43,192 bases of DNA, taken from NCBI GenBank assembly GCA_964462865.1, contig CAYWZO010000011.1:1-43192 (forward strand). The letters run 5' to 3'. How positions within the stretch are numbered: position 1 is the stretch's first letter; every line of letters begins with the position of its first letter. Shown one piece after another: positions 24,124 to 32,104 of this stretch. The position numbers were made by a program, and so were the translations under genes. The notes under the pieces are model-generated. The model ran no database searches. It was not told the DNA's origin and saw only the letters and a program-made list of their open reading frames with translations. The stretch is from Fen-1077 sp964462865. GTDB lineage: Bacteria; Chloroflexota; Dehalococcoidia; Dehalococcoidales; RBG-16-60-22.

Positions 24124-24445
24124 TGTAAGGGATATCCTCTTTCTCCTGTTGCGCAGCCTGTTGTTGCTGTTGTTGTTGTTCTAAGGCCTGTATTTGGGCC
24201 TCCTGTTGTGATTGCTGGTACGCCGTATACTGTCTCATATAATCTTCGAGGGCTTTTCTCAAGTTCTCGTTGTATTCTTCCTGGGCTTTCTGGGCAGCCT
24301 CCTGTTGTTGTTTCATCAGTTCAAGTTGCTGCTCCAGGTATTCCTGTTCCTTGGATTTGCCACCGATACCGAGTAAATCACAGGAAGATAGAACGAGAGG
24401 AGATATCAAAAAAATAACAACAAGTAAGCTCTGCCATAATTTCAT
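24119..24445 (-). CDS. glutamine-rich coiled-coil lipoprotein
   Basis: This is a 108-residue predicted lipoprotein. The signal peptide (MKLWQSLLVVIFLISPLVLS) ends in a lipobox with Cys at residue 22 (LVLSSC). The mature part is one long helix rich in Gln and Glu, including a QQQQQQQ run, and should form a coiled coil on the outer face of the membrane. A clear GGAGG site lies 5 bases before the ATG. The stop overlaps the YggS frame. The matching signal peptidase gene lspA lies 1.5 kb away. The function is unknown; the CAG/CAA runs could vary in length between strains. Confidence 0.8.
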   Translation of the reverse strand: MKLWQSLLVVIFLISPLVLSSCDLLGIGGKSKEQEYLEQQLELMKQQQEAAQKAQEEYNENLRKALEDYMRQYTAYQQSQQEAQIQALEQQQQQQQAAQQEKEDIPYN

Positions 24446-24635
24446 GATTACCTCCTGCCAGATTACTCCGGTAATGTCCTATTTTACATCAAGAGGGGTG
24501 GATTCTACAAAATGAGATAATCAGGCATTTTAAGGAGCGACAGGGATTATGGGAGAGTAAGAGTGAGAGAAAAATAGAAATAAATGGATTCTTGCTTATT
24601 CCTGCGGATATCGGGCCGATAGGCACGGCTGCTTT

Positions 24636-24655
24636 AATAATATTGTAATATTATT
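24636..24655. repeat. AT-rich perfect inverted repeat at a gene 3' end
   Basis: AATAATATT-GT-AATATTATT forms a perfect 9-bp dyad that overlaps the stop codon of the coiled-coil gene. There is no T-run beyond it, so it is at best a weak 3' structure or protein site. Confidence 0.3.
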
Positions 24656-25178
24656 TGATTGAACTCAGTGTTTTTTTCTTCTTGGCCTCGGGTTTTTCGG
24701 ATTCGTCTTGGATGGCCAGGGACATGGTGCGGAGTCTGGCGGCATCGGTAAATTTTCTCTGGGCGGCCAGCTCTTCCTGGGCCATAATCCGTATCATCCT
24801 GATGTCCGCCAGTACCTTCTGTATCTCTTCACTGGCCTGGCGGATAAGCTCTTCCGTTTCCCGCTGTGTCGCCAAACGCGTCTTGAGGATAAGCTGCTGG
24901 GCATCGCTCCGGGCCCGGGTGGCGGTTTCCTGCTGGTATCTCCGGGCATCATCTCTCATTTTCCTGGCCAGTTCGAGTTCCCGCTGGGCGCTAAGTTTTA
25001 TCTGATGCACGGTTGAGGCGGCTTCCTTGAGGCTGATAAGTTCGTCTTTACGTAAGCCGGCTTCCGTCATGGAGTTACCAGAGTTCTTTTTCACCGGCGT
25101 ACCGGCAACGGCTCGGGGAGCCGAGATGCCAAATTTTCCCTTTTGAAAATTACTCTTGTATGCAGCTTCTTTTTTCAT
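24651..25178 (-). CDS. coiled-coil protein of unknown function
   Basis: I do not recognise a named family. The 175 residues begin with a basic, probably disordered stretch (about 1-50). Then comes a long helix of about 110 residues with dense Glu, Arg, Ala and Gln and heptad-like spacing (for example AQRELELARKMRDDARRY, ASEEIQKVLADIRMI), ending in a lysine cluster (EAKKKKT). It resembles cytoskeletal or stalk-like coiled coils such as DivIVA or the ATP synthase b subunit, but has no membrane segment. ATG 25178 has AGGA eight bases upstream and is preferred to the longer reading from 25223. The lipoprotein gene lies 205 bases downstream. Confidence 0.7.
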   Translation of the reverse strand: MKKEAAYKSNFQKGKFGISAPRAVAGTPVKKNSGNSMTEAGLRKDELISLKEAASTVHQIKLSAQRELELARKMRDDARRYQQETATRARSDAQQLILKTRLATQRETEELIRQASEEIQKVLADIRMIRIMAQEELAAQRKFTDAARLRTMSLAIQDESEKPEAKKKKTLSSIK

Positions 25179-25318
25179 GACATATCCTGTTTCTGGTCTT
25201 CTGTTAACCGGAAGCCATCGCAATCGTTAATTGTTCGATTATTTAATATATAGCTGGCTCTAGATTAGATACTACATCCTGATGCCGCTGGGGCGGAGAT
25301 AGTTGTTACCTAAAATAT

Positions 25319-25336
25319 ATGGGTGAAAGCACCCAT
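25319..25336. other. perfect small hairpin
   Basis: ATGGGTG-AAAG-CACCCAT has a 7-bp stem and a 4-base loop. On the plus strand it is followed by CTTTAG and an A-run, so it is not a plus-strand intrinsic terminator. Confidence 0.4.
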
Positions 25337-25356
25337 CTTTAGAAAAAATACCCTTA

Positions 25357-25391
25357 AAACCATTGACCAAATGAAATAAATGGTTTACACT
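25357..25391 (+). promoter_or_regulatory. probable dksA-operon promoter overlapped by an 8-bp inverted repeat
   Basis: TTGACC (25363-25368) and TACACT (25386-25391) are 17 bases apart. The arms AAACCATT (25357-25364) and AATGGTTT (25379-25386) form a perfect dyad covering the -35 box and the start of the -10 box, the layout of a repressor operator. Confidence 0.45.
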
Positions 25392-25447
25392 GTTGGTATG
25401 TCCTATCCTTCAATAGCCTTGGAGATGAAAGGTTTTCACATAACTTT

Positions 25448-25480
25448 CCGGTGGCCTGACCGATTATTGTGTGCCACCGG
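25448..25480 (+). other. strong stem-loop in the dksA leader
   Basis: CCGGTGGC (25448-25455) pairs perfectly with GCCACCGG (25473-25480) around a 17-base loop. It lies in the proposed leader, 150 bases before the ATG at 25630. It is not directly followed by a T-run, so a regulatory or stabilising structure is more likely than a terminator. Confidence 0.4.
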
Positions 25481-25629
25481 GCAGCCGGGGATTTCTTTTA
25501 ACTAGTCCGCAGCTTTTTTCTATTGTCTTTTTCTGTTTTTATGATTAGCACGCATTACATGTAATAACGGGGTCGTTGGGGGTAAAGGGGCCTTTCTCAA
25601 ATCCTATAAACAGGCGGATGGAGGCAGAT

Positions 25630-26013
25630 ATGACGGCTACCAGGTACAAACATATACGCGAGCAACTGGAAAGCGAACATAAACGCTTGGCAGATGAGCT
25701 GGCACAACTGCAGACCAGTGCGTCCACTTCTGAAGAGCGGCGGGAGGGCAGCCCTTTCGGCAAGAGGGAGGAAGAAGCGACGGAGACTCTGGAACTGGAA
25801 AAAAGGCTGGCTCTGGAGAACCGCATCCGTCAGGAGATAGCCACGGTAGAACACGCCCTGGATAAATTCGAGAAAGGCACTTATGGATTGTGTGACAATT
25901 GCGGTCAGGCCATTGATCCGGAAAGGTTGGAGGCGCTCCCGCAGGCAAATTTATGTGTGAATTGTAAGGCACTGCTGGCGAAGAATGCAAAAAGTAAACC
26001 GCCCACGGTTTAG
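25630..26013 (+). CDS. DksA/TraR-type zinc-finger protein
   Basis: This is a 127-residue protein with a long N-terminal coiled coil (about 1-80) and a C-terminal C4 zinc finger, CDNCGQAIDPERLEALPQ followed by CVNCK. The layout is that of DksA/TraR/YteA proteins, some of which enter the secondary channel of RNA polymerase. Whether the acidic coiled-coil tip needed for DksA activity is present cannot be judged by eye. ATG 25630 follows GGATGGAGG at good spacing. lspA begins inside its last codons (29-base overlap), an arrangement that suggests translational coupling. Confidence 0.88.
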   Translation: MTATRYKHIREQLESEHKRLADELAQLQTSASTSEERREGSPFGKREEEATETLELEKRLALENRIRQEIATVEHALDKFEKGTYGLCDNCGQAIDPERLEALPQANLCVNCKALLAKNAKSKPPTV

Positions 26014-26488
26014 CTGGCGGGACATCGTCTTTATTGATATCGTACTGCTGGTAATTATTGCTGACCAGCTTAGCAAGTTCTGGATTGTAAAACATCTGTG
26101 GCCGGGGGAAATCCTCTGGGATGTCGGACTCCTGCAGATTATCCACGTCCAGAATACCGGCGCCGCTTTCGGTATATTCAAGGGTCACACCACAGCCCTG
26201 ATTATTGTTGATTTCATCGGGATATTCGTCTTTTTATATATTGTTATCGTGCTGCGCCGCAGATGGCCGTTGGTTAGTAAGATGCCGGTTCTTACGGGCG
26301 TCGGGCTGATTATGGGTGGGTTAATCGGCAACCTGATTGACCGCCTTCGCACCGGCTACGTTACGGACTTTATCGATTTTAAAGTCTGGCCGGTCTGGAA
26401 TATTGCCGACGCCTCGACGGTTATCGGCACTATTATTCTCGCCTACTGCCTCATCTTTCTGGCAGGGCGGGCGCAGATTAAGGAATGA
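25985..26488 (+). CDS. lspA: lipoprotein signal peptidase LspA
   Basis: This is a membrane aspartyl protease that removes the signal peptide from diacylglyceryl-modified prolipoproteins. It has 167 aa and four membrane helices. The conserved boxes are IIADQLSKFWIV, NTGAAFGIF, the catalytic aspartate in GNLIDRLRTGYVTDFIDF, and the second in NIADASTVIG. It overlaps the dksA-like gene upstream and the rluD-like gene downstream (ATGA). It would process lipoproteins such as the one at 24119-24445. Confidence 0.95.
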   Translation: MQKVNRPRFSWRDIVFIDIVLLVIIADQLSKFWIVKHLWPGEILWDVGLLQIIHVQNTGAAFGIFKGHTTALIIVDFIGIFVFLYIVIVLRRRWPLVSKMPVLTGVGLIMGGLIGNLIDRLRTGYVTDFIDFKVWPVWNIADASTVIGTIILAYCLIFLAGRAQIKE

Positions 26489-27387
26489 GCAGGCAACACA
26501 GCTTTACGGCTGATATACCGGGGGCCCGCCTGGACAGGTTCCTCGCCGAAAGATGCCCCGGGCTTTCCCGCACCCATGCCCAGAAGCTCATCGCCGATGG
26601 GCTGGTCACCGTCGACGGAAAGGCCGCCCGCGCCAGCCTCAAGCTGAATACCGGCGATATTATCGACGTCACCATCCCCCCCGAAGCCCCCAGCCATCTG
26701 GTGCCGGAAGCAATACCGCTGCGGATTGTCTATGAGGACGCCGACCTGATAGTGGTAGATAAACCGGCCGGGCTGGCGGTGCACCCGGCGCCGGGGCACC
26801 CCGCGCACACCCTGGTGAACGCCGTCCTGGGGCGCCTGCCGGAGCTGGCCAAAGACCAAGAAACGCTGCGGCCGGGGATAGTGCACCGGCTGGACAAGGA
26901 TACCTCCGGCCTGATAGTGGTGGCCAAGAACCGCGCGGCGCAGGCTGACCTCTCCGACCAGTTTAAATCGCGGACGGTGGTGAAAAACTACCTGGTACTG
27001 GTCAAAGGCAGTCTGACTCCGGAGACTGGCATCATCGAGGCGAACATCGGGCGGGACCCGCGGCACCGCCAGCGCATGGCGGTGGTGACGGGCGGGCGGG
27101 CGGCGCGTACGGAATACTGCGTCCTCAAATATATAGGTGATTTCTCTCTCCTTGAGATTAAGCCGGAGACGGGACGCACCCACCAGATAAGGGTGCACCT
27201 GGCGGCCATCGGCTTCCCGGTGGTCGGCGACGCCACCTATGGTGTCCCTTCCCCGCACCTTTCCCGGCAGTTCCTGCACGCGAGTAAACTGGGCTTTAAT
27301 TTGCCCTCGACCGGGGAGTGGGTGGAGTTACAATCGCCGCTGCCGGAGGATTTAGAGCGGGCGCTGAAGGAGATTTCTAAAATCTAA
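26485..27387 (+). CDS. rluD: RluD/RluA family 23S rRNA pseudouridine synthase
   Basis: This is a 300-residue enzyme. An N-terminal S4 RNA-binding domain (about 10-65, ARLDRFLAERCPGLSRTHAQ) is joined to the catalytic domain. The catalytic aspartate lies in GIVHRLDKDTSGLIVVAKN, and the later motifs LLEIKPETGRTHQIRVHLA and GDATYG are intact. The RluD branch modifies helix 69 of 23S rRNA; the exact targets here are inferred. The start ATG overlaps the lspA stop in ATGA, the widespread lspA-rluD pairing. Confidence 0.93.
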   Translation: MSRQHSFTADIPGARLDRFLAERCPGLSRTHAQKLIADGLVTVDGKAARASLKLNTGDIIDVTIPPEAPSHLVPEAIPLRIVYEDADLIVVDKPAGLAVHPAPGHPAHTLVNAVLGRLPELAKDQETLRPGIVHRLDKDTSGLIVVAKNRAAQADLSDQFKSRTVVKNYLVLVKGSLTPETGIIEANIGRDPRHRQRMAVVTGGRAARTEYCVLKYIGDFSLLEIKPETGRTHQIRVHLAAIGFPVVGDATYGVPSPHLSRQFLHASKLGFNLPSTGEWVELQSPLPEDLERALKEISKI

Positions 27388-27514
27388 ACTCTAAATATTT
27401 TCAATTTTAGGTATTTGATTTAGTGTTTTATTAATTTGCATCCCTTCGCCAAACGTGGCACAATATTTAATAGATATATCGTGATATCTCTGGAATTCAC
27501 TTGAGAGGGCACTA

Positions 27515-28678
27515 ATGCAGTATCGTAAATTCGGCAAGCTGGACTGGAAGGTGTCGGCGCTGGGCTTCGGCTGTATGCGCCTGCCGGTCATCGGCCAGGA
27601 CCAGTCCAGGATAGATGAGCCGCTGGCCATCCGCATGATGCGCTACGCCATCGATAATGGCGTTAAATACCTGGACACCGCCTACATGTACCACATGGGC
27701 AACAGCGAGCGTGTCCTGGGCAGGGCGCTCAAGGACGGCTACCGGGAGAAGGTGAGAATTGCCACCAAACTGCCCGCTATGGCGGTCACCAAACCAGAGG
27801 ACTTCGACCGCATCCTGAACGACCAGATTGAAAAGCTGCAAATCGATAAAGTAGACTTTTACCTGCTGCACGGACTGAACAAGGCGTCCTGGGTCAAGCT
27901 GCGGGATATGGACGTTTTAAACTGGGCGGAAAGGCAAATGGCGCAGGGGAAAATCGGGCGGCTGGGCTTCTCTTTCCATGATAAATACCCTGTCTTTAAG
28001 GAAATCGTTGACGCGTATGATAACTGGGTGCTGTCACAGGTGCAGTATAACTATATGGATATCAGTAACCAGGCCGGGCGCCGCGGGGTCGAATATGCCG
28101 CCGGCAAGGGGCTGGCGGTGGTGGTCATGGAGCCGCTGCGGGGCGGTAAGCTAAGCAAAGAGCCGCCGCCAGCGGTAGCTAAAGTCTGGGCCAAAGCGTA
28201 CCGTGAGATGAAGCCGGTGGAGTGGGGTCTGCAATGGGTCTGGAACCAGCCGGAAATCTCGGTGGCCTTAAGCGGCATGAGCACCATGGAGCAGGTGGTG
28301 GAGAACGTGGCCATCGCCGGCCGCTCCGGACCGGGTACCCTCAATGATAAGGATTTAGTGCTCATCGACCGGGTGCGTAAGGCCTACCGCGGCCTGACCC
28401 CCATACCGTGTACCGACTGCAAGTACTGCCAGCCTTGCCCCCACGGCGTCGATATCCCGAGGGTCTTCCAGTTCTATAACGACGCCGTGATTTACGATGA
28501 TTTTGCCACGGCTCGCCGGATGTATAACGGCCCGTTCTTTAGACCTGAATCCCGCGCTGATAAATGCGAAGAGTGTAACGAATGCCTGGAGAAGTGTCCC
28601 CAACATATCCAGATACCGGACTGGCTTAAGAAAGCCCACGCCGCTCTTAAAGTAGAACCGGCCCCGCCACCGGGATAA
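27515..28678 (+). CDS. aldo/keto reductase with C-terminal [4Fe-4S] ferredoxin domain
   Basis: This is a 387-residue protein. The N-terminal 290 residues are an aldo/keto reductase barrel with FGCMRLP, the LDTAYMYHMGNSERVLGRAL helix (Asp/Tyr of the tetrad), the ATKLP lysine and the LLHGLN histidine. The C-terminal part holds CTDCKYCQPCPHGVDIP and CEECNECLEKCPQHIQIP, two cluster-binding motifs. Such fused proteins are common in strict anaerobes and are thought to use ferredoxin-like transfer in place of, or besides, NAD(P)H. GAGAGGG precedes ATG 27515. It has its own upstream region and faces the next gene tail to tail. Confidence 0.92.
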   Translation: MQYRKFGKLDWKVSALGFGCMRLPVIGQDQSRIDEPLAIRMMRYAIDNGVKYLDTAYMYHMGNSERVLGRALKDGYREKVRIATKLPAMAVTKPEDFDRILNDQIEKLQIDKVDFYLLHGLNKASWVKLRDMDVLNWAERQMAQGKIGRLGFSFHDKYPVFKEIVDAYDNWVLSQVQYNYMDISNQAGRRGVEYAAGKGLAVVVMEPLRGGKLSKEPPPAVAKVWAKAYREMKPVEWGLQWVWNQPEISVALSGMSTMEQVVENVAIAGRSGPGTLNDKDLVLIDRVRKAYRGLTPIPCTDCKYCQPCPHGVDIPRVFQFYNDAVIYDDFATARRMYNGPFFRPESRADKCEECNECLEKCPQHIQIPDWLKKAHAALKVEPAPPPG

Positions 28679-28723
28679 ATAACTCGTAAGTCGCGTGCTC
28701 CGGTCTCGCTTTTTATCCTATTT

Positions 28724-29281
28724 TTACCTGTACAGCCACTTGCGGAAAACGTAGCGGCTGAACCACGGCATTAGTCCCCATGTCAACGACCCCACCACGA
28801 GTAACGAAGATAAGATATTTCCCACCAGAAAAGGCCAGTCTTCGAGCCGACCCTGAATAGGCACGATAATGGATGATGAAATGTACACCGCCAGGCTGGT
28901 AACCAGAAACATCTTCCAGCGCGGCGGCGGCGCCAGTTCCGGGCACTCCGGGATAGAGAACCATGTCTCCAGGCCGGTCGATTCCTGGCGGCTCATTCTG
29001 GAAAAGGCGTCTGCCTCGTGAGTGAGCTTCTGGCGGATATAGGAGTCCTCCCAGAGATGCACGGACTCCCGGTCCTTGAAGCGCAGTACGACGTGGTACA
29101 AACCGGGTTTACCCGGCTCCGGGATAAGCATCGTAGCACCGGTGTTGCCGGGGGCTTCCGTGGCCGCAGCCACCAGTCGGCGTACCCATTCGTCATAGTC
29201 GCGTTCATGCCCCGGAAACACCCGGCGGCTTATGACCACGGTGACCGATTTCACTCCGGTTACAACCGTATCGCTGTCCAT
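28724..29281 (-). CDS. antibiotic biosynthesis monooxygenase (ABM)-domain protein with two membrane helices
   Basis: This is a 185-residue protein. Residues 12-105 form a dimeric alpha/beta barrel domain of the ABM type (RRVFPGHERDYDEWVRRL, YHVVLRFKDRESVHLWEDS). Two predicted membrane helices follow (about 122-142 and 152-172), ending in a basic tail. Similar fused proteins are annotated as ABM-domain membrane proteins of unknown function, so enzymatic activity should not be assumed. CAGGAGG precedes ATG 29281. It is probably a single-gene unit and ends 45 bases from the aldo/keto reductase stop. Confidence 0.8.
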   Translation of the reverse strand: MDSDTVVTGVKSVTVVISRRVFPGHERDYDEWVRRLVAAATEAPGNTGATMLIPEPGKPGLYHVVLRFKDRESVHLWEDSYIRQKLTHEADAFSRMSRQESTGLETWFSIPECPELAPPPRWKMFLVTSLAVYISSSIIVPIQGRLEDWPFLVGNILSSLLVVGSLTWGLMPWFSRYVFRKWLYR

Positions 29282-29392
29282 AGGTAGACCTCCTGGCTTA
29301 TAATGCCGATTTTTTCAATATTTTATAATGTTTGACCTGCCGAATATAGTACCTAAATCACATCCTGTCCGTAACGCACAGGGGAAATAACA

Positions 29393-30460
29393 TTAAAGCC
29401 ACTTTTTTCTTCTGAAGTAGAGTGCCAGAATGAGGCCGATTATAGCCATCAGGCCGAGGGCGCCGAAATACCCCCAGTGCCATTTGAGTTCCGGCATGAA
29501 CTCGAAATTCATGCCATACAGGCCGGCGACAAAAGTCAGCGGTATGAATATAGAGGCGAAAATCGTCAATACCTTCATTACCTCGTTCATCTTATTACTC
29601 ACGCTGGATAAGTAGATATCGAGCATGCCCGAAATCATGTCCCGGTAGCTCTCGACCGTGTCAATAATCTGGATGGTATGGTCATAGACGTCCCGGAGAT
29701 AGGCTCCCATGCTTTCATGAATGAGCGCCGAATCCAGACGCTCGAGGCCGCTGATCAGCTCCCTTAAAGGCCAGATGGACTTTCTAAAAAATATCATTTC
29801 GTTCTTAAGTTCCCGGATATTTTGCAGCGTTGCCGGGGTAGGATTAGTCGCCAGTTGCTGTTCCGTTGCCTCTATCCTCTCATCCAGGTTTTCCAGGATG
29901 AAAAAGTAATTATCGACGATGGCATCCAGCAGGGCGTAGGCCAGGTAATCAGCCCCTGACTTTCTTATGCGTCCTTTATTTTTCCTGATTCTATCTCTCA
30001 CCATATTAAAAACATCGCCCTCGCGCTCCTGGAAGGAAATGACAAAGTTCGAGCCGAGTATCAAGCTGACCTGTTCTGTTTCCACGTTTCCGGTCTTGTC
30101 GCGGCAATAAATCATTTTTAAAACAAAAAAGATATATTCATCAAAGTCTTCCATCTTGGGCCGCTGGTCGGTGTTCAGGATATCTTCCAGCAGCAGGGGA
30201 TGCAGGCCGAAGTGGCTGCCCAGCTTCTCTATTATTTCTACCTCATGCAGGCCGTCGATGTTTATCCAGGTGACAGTGGGCAGGTCTTTAAACGGGAAGC
30301 ACTCTTCGATTGTCGCGGCTTCCTTTTCCGTGAACTGCGTGTCATCGTAATCGAAGATGCTTATCTTGACCTTTTCCGCTTTTCTCTCCCCGATATGAAT
30401 CAGCGTACCGGGCGGCAGTCCTGCCTTTTCTGACCTCTTTCTGATAAACCTGCGCATCAT
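29393..30460 (-). CDS. corA: magnesium/cobalt transporter CorA
   Basis: This is a pentameric divalent-cation channel of 355 aa. The large N-terminal cytoplasmic domain is followed by a long stalk helix and two C-terminal membrane helices. The selectivity motif YGMNFEFMPEL lies in the loop between them, and the protein ends in a basic tail (FRRKKWL). GGAGG precedes ATG 30460, where a double ATG occurs. A promoter is predicted just upstream. The gene runs away from gltX. Confidence 0.95.
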   Translation of the reverse strand: MMRRFIRKRSEKAGLPPGTLIHIGERKAEKVKISIFDYDDTQFTEKEAATIEECFPFKDLPTVTWINIDGLHEVEIIEKLGSHFGLHPLLLEDILNTDQRPKMEDFDEYIFFVLKMIYCRDKTGNVETEQVSLILGSNFVISFQEREGDVFNMVRDRIRKNKGRIRKSGADYLAYALLDAIVDNYFFILENLDERIEATEQQLATNPTPATLQNIRELKNEMIFFRKSIWPLRELISGLERLDSALIHESMGAYLRDVYDHTIQIIDTVESYRDMISGMLDIYLSSVSNKMNEVMKVLTIFASIFIPLTFVAGLYGMNFEFMPELKWHWGYFGALGLMAIIGLILALYFRRKKWL

Positions 30461-30492
30461 TTACCTCCGCGGTGTTTTTCCGGACGTGTCGC

Positions 30493-30521
30493 ATTTTATG
30501 CTAACAGCACGGAAAATACAA
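30493..30521 (-). promoter_or_regulatory. possible corA promoter
   Basis: On the minus strand, TTGTAT (30521-30516) and TAAAAT (30498-30493) are spaced by 17 bases. The start would be near 30486, about 26 bases before the corA ATG and just upstream of its GGAGG site. Confidence 0.4.
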
Positions 30522-30596
30522 ATGAAAGGTCTTTTCTAGAATCTTTAAAGTGTAAATGGTAGAATTAAGAATATTTGGTTTGAAGAAAGATTTACG

Positions 30597-32066
30597 ATGA
30601 CCGCACCCGTGAGAGTCCGTTTCGCCCCCAGCCCCACCGGCCGTCCCCACGTGGGCAATATCCGCACCGCCATGTTTGACTGGCTCCTGGCCCGGCATAC
30701 CGGCGGCACGTTTGTCCTCCGCATCGAGGATACCGACGTGGAACGCAAGGTGGCAGGCGCGGTGGAGAATATCCTGGACGCCCTGCGGTGGCTGGGATTG
30801 GACTGGGACGAGGGGCCGGAGGTGGGGGGTGATTATGGCCCTTATTTTCAGTCGCAAAGGCTTAATCTATACCGCGAGGCTGCGCAGAAACTCGTACGGC
30901 AGGGAGATGCCTATTACTGCTATTGCTCATCAGAACGGCTCGAAGAGGTACGGAAACAGCAGGCCGCCCGCAAGCAATCGCTGGGCTATGACCGCCATTG
31001 CCGTGAAATAAGCGTACAGGAAAGGGCGGAGAAAGAGGCGGCGGGCATCAGGCCAGTGGTACGCTTTAAAGTACCGCTGGAGGGGCAAACGGAATTTCAC
31101 GACCTTATCTACGGCGATGTGGTCTTCGAGAACAGCACGATAGATGACTTCGTGATGCTGAAATCGGACGGCTACCCGACCTATCACCTAGCCAACGTCG
31201 TCGATGACCATGCCATGAAAATCAGCCATGTCATCCGCGCCGAGGAGTGGATTTCCAGCACGCCCCGGCACCTGCTGATTTACAATGCCCTGGGGCTGGA
31301 GCCGCCGCTATACGTCCACCACCCGATGATTCTCGGGCCGGACCGCGCCAAATTAAGTAAACGCCACGGTGACGTGTCACTCCTCGACTACCGCGACCAT
31401 GGCTACCTGCCGGAGACCATGTTCAACTTCCTGGCGCTCATTGGCTGGTCGCTGGATGACAGGACCGAGATAATGAACCGGCAGGAACTTATCGATTACT
31501 TTTCACTCGACCGCATCGGCAGGACCGGTGCTATCTTTAACCGGGACAAGCTCGACTGGATGAACGGGGTCTATATCCGCAGCTTGACTGTTGAAGATTT
31601 GGCGGACAGGGTATTACCGTTCATGGAAAAGGACTTACCACCGGAAGTGAAGCGGCCTCTGGATAGAAACTACGTCAAGCAAATGGTGCCGCTGATACGG
31701 GAACGGATAAATACGCTAAAAGCTGCGGCCACCTATGCCAGTTTTTTCTTTGTAGATGAGCTGGAATATGACACTTCCATGCTCATTGGCAAGAAGATGA
31801 CCAGGGAAACCGCATTAGCGGCCTTGAAAGCCGCTGAAGAAAAAATATCCTCGCTGGGGAGCTTTGACCATGCTCTGTTGGAAGATTCCCTTAGGCATCT
31901 TGCCGATGGTCTGGGGATAAAGACGGGGCAACTTTTTAATCTGCTTCGCGTAGCTACCACCGCCCGTGAGGCTGCGCCGCCGCTCTTTGAGACGATGGCC
32001 GTGCTGGGTAAAGAGAGATGTTTGAAAAGGATAGGGGTTGCGCTTAAAAAACTCGGCGGCAGTTGA
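30597..32066 (+). CDS. gltX: glutamate--tRNA ligase
   Basis: This is a class I aminoacyl-tRNA synthetase of 489 aa that charges tRNA-Glu. The HIGH-type motif is APSPTGRPHVGNIRTAMF at the N-terminus and the KMSKS-type motif is KLSKRHGDVS near residue 255. The anticodon-binding helical domain fills the C-terminal third. The start ATG 30597 has only a weak GAAAGA ribosome site. A GlnRS gene follows after 38 bases, so this GluRS need not misacylate tRNA-Gln; its discrimination cannot be read by eye. Confidence 0.96.
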   Translation: MTAPVRVRFAPSPTGRPHVGNIRTAMFDWLLARHTGGTFVLRIEDTDVERKVAGAVENILDALRWLGLDWDEGPEVGGDYGPYFQSQRLNLYREAAQKLVRQGDAYYCYCSSERLEEVRKQQAARKQSLGYDRHCREISVQERAEKEAAGIRPVVRFKVPLEGQTEFHDLIYGDVVFENSTIDDFVMLKSDGYPTYHLANVVDDHAMKISHVIRAEEWISSTPRHLLIYNALGLEPPLYVHHPMILGPDRAKLSKRHGDVSLLDYRDHGYLPETMFNFLALIGWSLDDRTEIMNRQELIDYFSLDRIGRTGAIFNRDKLDWMNGVYIRSLTVEDLADRVLPFMEKDLPPEVKRPLDRNYVKQMVPLIRERINTLKAAATYASFFFVDELEYDTSMLIGKKMTRETALAALKAAEEKISSLGSFDHALLEDSLRHLADGLGIKTGQLFNLLRVATTAREAAPPLFETMAVLGKERCLKRIGVALKKLGGS

Positions 32067-32104
32067 AATTCGTAAAACGGAAAAGGCGACAACAAGAGGA
32101 CAAT

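Larger units (their letters stand above)
25179..25629. other. 451-base non-coding region ahead of the dksA-like gene
   Basis: No gene was found in this stretch. It holds a hairpin at 25319-25336, a promoter overlapped by a dyad at 25357-25391, a larger hairpin at 25448-25480, a T-rich stretch at 25511-25540 and the dyad ATTACATGTAAT at 25554-25565. Transcription from the promoter would leave a leader of about 230 bases. No known riboswitch class could be matched by eye. Confidence 0.5.

Noticed and set aside
24140..24210. A microsatellite or CRISPR-like array in the CAG/CAA-rich stretch
   Set aside because: It encodes the Gln-rich helix of the lipoprotein in one frame and has no spacer structure.
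25201..25500. A c-di-GMP or other known riboswitch upstream of the dksA-like gene
   Set aside because: Hairpins exist, but the conserved core bases of the classes I could recall are not present.
27421..27490. A sigma-54 promoter (TGGCAC at 27456) before the aldo/keto reductase
   Set aside because: The required GC element about 5 bases further on is absent (TTTAAT instead), and no enhancer-binding protein gene is near.
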